From Streptomyces sp. NBC_01264 (lineage in GTDB: Bacteria; Actinomycetota; Actinomycetes; Streptomycetales; Streptomycetaceae): a stretch of DNA of 64,000 nt. Positions within the stretch are counted from its first letter, which is position 1. Every line of letters begins with the position of its first letter. The notes beneath the pieces are model-generated. The model worked only from the letters and a program-made list of their open reading frames with translations. It ran no database searches and was not told the origin of the DNA. A program made the position numbers and the translations under genes. Below are positions 61,748 to 64,000 of this stretch, piece after piece. The DNA is taken from contig NZ_JAPEOX010000001.1 in assembly GCF_026340675.1 (NCBI RefSeq), positions 6,386,001 to 6,450,000 of the forward strand. Direction: 5' to 3'.

Positions 61748-62842
61748 TCAACTCGGCGCTTGCGAGCTGCCCGGAAGCGTGACAAGGATCCGGCAGCCCC
61801 GTGAGGATTCGGCCACGCCGATGTGCCCTCCGTGCAGACCGACGGCCCAGCGGGCGATGGCCAGGCCCAGGCCCGTGCCCCCGTCGCCGCCCCTCGCGCT
61901 GCCCCGGTTGAACCGCTCGAAGACCCGGTGGCGCTCCGCCTCCGGAATCCCGGGACCTTCGTCCCGGACCTCCAGTTCCAGGCTGCCGGGCGCGCCGCCC
62001 GCCCGGGCGTGGACCGTGACCCGGCCGTGCGGGGGGCTGTGCTTGACCGCGTTGTCGATCAGGTTCGCCACCACCTGGTGCAGCCGCTCGGCGTCCGCGT
62101 ACGCCGTCAGGTCCGGCGGGGACACGTCCAGGTGGAGGTGGACGTCGTTGCGGGTGTGCCCGCCCGAACCGGAGGACAGCCCCGGCCGGCCGGCGGCCGC
62201 CAGGCCCGACTCCTTCAGCACCCCCGACAGGTACGGCCACACCTCGAAGCGGCGGGCCCGCAGCGGCACTACCCCGTTGTCCACGCGGGAGAGGTCCAGC
62301 AGGGTCTCCACCAGCCGGCCGAGCCGCTCGGTCTGCTTCAGGGCCGTGCGCATGGTCTCCGGATCGGCGGCGGAGACCCCGTCCACCACGTTCTCCAGCA
62401 CCGCCCGCAGGGCCGCGATCGGGGTGCGCAGCTCGTGCGAGACGTTGGCGACGAGCTCCTTGCGGTGCCGGTCCACCGCCTCCAGGTCGTCCGCCATCAG
62501 ATTGATGGTGGAGGCCAGGTCGCCCAGCTCGTCGCGGCGGCCCGCCCCGCGCACCCGGCGCGTGTAGTCCCCGTGGGATATCGCACGGGCCACGGTGGTC
62601 ATGTCGTCCAGCGGCGCCGTCAGGCTGTGCGCCACGAACTGGGTGATCAGCATCGAGGCGATCACCGAGAACACCGTGATGAAGCGCACCTCGGTGGCCG
62701 TGCGCAGGGCCACCATCAGCAGCCCCGTGGTGATGAAGACCGACACCACCACGAGCGTGCCCAGCTTGGTCTTGATCGAGAACGGGGAGAAGGGCCGCAG
62801 CACCCCGGGCGGCCGCTGCCCCGGCGGCCGGTAGCCGCTCAC
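61748..62842 (-). CDS. Two-component sensor histidine kinase
   Basis: 364 aa. Two hydrophobic segments (about 30-47 and 52-72) with almost no outside loop, a HAMP domain (about 72-125), a HisKA domain with VANVSHELRTPIAALR, and an ATPase domain (NLIDNAVKHSPPHGRV, DEGPGIPEAERHRVFERF, GTGLGLAIARWA). The GTG at 62842 overlaps the response regulator stop (GTGA). With so little periplasmic sequence it probably senses the membrane or an internal signal. Input unknown; I recall a similar pair next to this KGD locus in S. coelicolor. Confidence 0.92.
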   Translation of the reverse strand: MSGYRPPGQRPPGVLRPFSPFSIKTKLGTLVVVSVFITTGLLMVALRTATEVRFITVFSVIASMLITQFVAHSLTAPLDDMTTVARAISHGDYTRRVRGAGRRDELGDLASTINLMADDLEAVDRHRKELVANVSHELRTPIAALRAVLENVVDGVSAADPETMRTALKQTERLGRLVETLLDLSRVDNGVVPLRARRFEVWPYLSGVLKESGLAAAGRPGLSSGSGGHTRNDVHLHLDVSPPDLTAYADAERLHQVVANLIDNAVKHSPPHGRVTVHARAGGAPGSLELEVRDEGPGIPEAERHRVFERFNRGSARGGDGGTGLGLAIARWAVGLHGGHIGVAESSRGCRILVTLPGSSQAPS

Positions 62843-63582
62843 GGCTGCGCCGGGGTCTCCAGGGCGTACCCGACGCCGTGAACCGTACGGATCCGCTCGG
62901 CGCCGATCTTCCGGCGCAGCGCCTTGATGTGGCTGTCGACCGTACGGGTCCCGGATGCGTCGGCCCAGTCCCAGACCTCGGCGAGCAGCTGCTCCCGCGA
63001 GAGCACCGCCCGCGGGGTCCCTGCCAGGCACACCAGCAGGTCGAACTCCGTCGGCGTCAGGTGCACGTCCTCGGTGTGCACCCGGACCCGGCGCTGCGCG
63101 TGGTCGATCTCCAGATCGCCGAGGCGCAGCGTGGCCCCGCGCGGGGCGTGCGCGGCCACGTTGGCCCGCTCCACCCGCCGCAGCAGTACGTGGACCCGCG
63201 CGGCCAGCTCGCGCATCGAGAAGGGCTTCGTCATGTAGTCGTCGGCGCCGACCCCGAGGCCGACGAGCATGTCGGTCTCGTCGTCCCGGGCCGTGAGCAT
63301 GAGCACCGGAACCGGCCGCTGGGCCTGGACCCGGCGGCAGACCTCCAGGCCGTCGAAGCCCGGCAGCATGACGTCCAGGACCAGGAGATCCGGCAGCCAG
63401 CCCTCGGCCGCGGCGACGGCCGCCGGCCCGTCCGCGGCCGTCTGCACCTGGAAGCCCTCGGCGCGGAGCCGCGCCGCGATGGCCTCCGCGATGGTGTGGT
63501 CGTCCTCGACGACGAGCACCCGCCGCTGCGCGCCGGGGGTGGCCGCGGCGCCGTTGTGGGTGGTGGTGTGCGTCTGTTCCAT
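62839..63582 (-). CDS. OmpR-family response regulator
   Basis: 247 aa. Receiver domain (about 20-135) with the acidic pair VVEDDHTI, phospho-Asp in LLVLDVMLPGFDG and KPFSMREL, then an OmpR-type winged helix (about 150-245: TPTEFDLLVCLAGTPRAVLS, TVDSHIKALRRKIG). The ATG at 63582 opens MEQTHTTT. It is first in the operon with the kinase gene overlapping by 4 nt. Targets cannot be inferred. A repeat-rich gap lies upstream. Confidence 0.94.
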   Translation of the reverse strand: MEQTHTTTHNGAAATPGAQRRVLVVEDDHTIAEAIAARLRAEGFQVQTAADGPAAVAAAEGWLPDLLVLDVMLPGFDGLEVCRRVQAQRPVPVLMLTARDDETDMLVGLGVGADDYMTKPFSMRELAARVHVLLRRVERANVAAHAPRGATLRLGDLEIDHAQRRVRVHTEDVHLTPTEFDLLVCLAGTPRAVLSREQLLAEVWDWADASGTRTVDSHIKALRRKIGAERIRTVHGVGYALETPAQP

Positions 63583-63700
63583 GTCCCGCCCCTGAAGATC
63601 CCGCGTGGTAGGGGTGCAGCGTAGAGGAGCGGTCGGGCTCCGGCTATGACGGGTTCGCTGCGCGGGTTCGTTGCCGGGGCCTCTGCCCCCCGGCCTGCGG

Positions 63701-63789
63701 CTCAAACGCCGACGGGGCTAGATCTTGGCCACTGCCGGTCCGCAGGTGAGGGCGGTCGACGGGCAGATCCAGCCCCGCCGGCGTTTGAG
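63701..63789. repeat. Inverted pair of the dispersed intergenic repeat
   Basis: CTCAAACGCCGACGGGGCTA... at 63701-63724 and its complement at 63766-63789 differ at 2 of 24 positions and enclose 41 bp. The 339-bp gap 63583-63921 holds this structure, the block at 63861-63885 and GC-rich inverted repeats, but no gene. Confidence 0.88.
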
Positions 63790-63860
63790 GCGCGGGGTCC
63801 GGGGCGGCGCCCCGGGGGCTCGGGCGGAGCCCGGGCCCGGCGGGTCAGGGCGGAGCCCTG

Positions 63861-63885
63861 GGAACGATGGAAGGGCGGGTAGGGG
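63861..63885 (+). repeat. Copy of a dispersed intergenic repeat
   Basis: GGAACGATGGAAGGGCGGGT plus AGGGG differs at one base from the copy at 33067-33091. Confidence 0.85.
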
Positions 63886-63921
63886 ACGGCCCCGCAGGGC
63901 TCCGGGGCTCCGGCTACGGGG

Positions 63922-64000
63922 CTACAGGGTCAGGCCGTGGCCGTGCGGGAAGACCGGGTCGGCGGTGTCGTTCGGGACGTCGGGCCGGGAGGCCGCCACC
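63922..64000 (-). CDS. C-terminal fragment of a larger gene, possibly family 3 glycoside hydrolase
   Basis: Only about 25 codons lie in the window before TAG at 63922. The end reads ...DPVFPHGHGLTL. The FPHGHGL segment resembles the PFGHGLSY ending of GH3 beta-glucosidases. This is a weak guess based on one motif. Confidence 0.4.
   Translation of the reverse strand, partial: VAASRPDVPNDTADPVFPHGHGLTL

Overview
The window is chromosomal DNA of a Streptomyces or close relative. It has very high G+C content, frequent GTG and TTG starts, and many Streptomyces-type genes: sigR-rsrA, the das cluster, wblE, sigH, snapalysin, nickel superoxide dismutase and a KGD-type oxoglutarate decarboxylase. The gene order resembles the S. 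coelicolor core around sigR, nrdAB, das, wblE, sigH and sodN (recalled, not searched). I saw no tRNA, rRNA, insertion sequence, prophage or CRISPR array.

Layout. 0-3.3 kb: an M50 protease fragment, an abasic-site shield protein, a hydrolase, and the thiol-stress pair sigR-rsrA with its own SigR-type promoter and a 55-codon alternative N-terminus. 3.5-8.4 kb: two overlapping membrane HD-domain genes (the second degenerate), a TPR protein and peptide deformylase. 8.4-14.1 kb: an AraC/GlxA regulator and class I ribonucleotide reductase nrdAB behind a cobalamin riboswitch and two NrdR boxes. 14.2-16.7 kb: cstA-ybdD. 16.8-23.7 kb: the N-acetylglucosamine/chitooligosaccharide cluster dasR, dasABCD and nagB with DasR sites (dre). 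23.8-31.4 kb: an SDR/TetR pair, a PdtaS-type kinase with its own upstream dre, wblE, a lipid kinase, sigH-ushX and a UBP zinc finger protein.

31.4-36.6 kb holds an antiporter, a PLP enzyme, an amidase, and the nitric-oxide module hmp-nsrR with NsrR boxes. 36.8-39.3 kb carries the most unusual system: a family 2B encapsulin shell protein with an inserted cyclic-nucleotide-binding domain, followed by a polyprenyl synthase-like cargo enzyme. 39.4-46.8 kb has small enzymes, snapalysin with a divergent LysR regulator containing a TTA (bldA) codon, a DUF4097-PadR pair and an LAXTG surface protein. 46.9-53.3 kb has a leaderless HTH/Clp-N pair, a dehydrogenase, malic enzyme and a polar amino acid ABC transporter. 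53.3-64 kb has a methyltransferase, a CGNR-like protein, sodX/sodN, a degenerate HExxH hydroxylase-family protein, KGD, a two-component system and a fragment at the right edge.

Taken together, the region is rich in stress circuits (thiol, NO, superoxide, osmotic/developmental) and in carbon and nitrogen sensing through DasR. The encapsulin operon sits directly beside the NO-sensing module. Several intergenic gaps share a dispersed GC-rich palindromic repeat.
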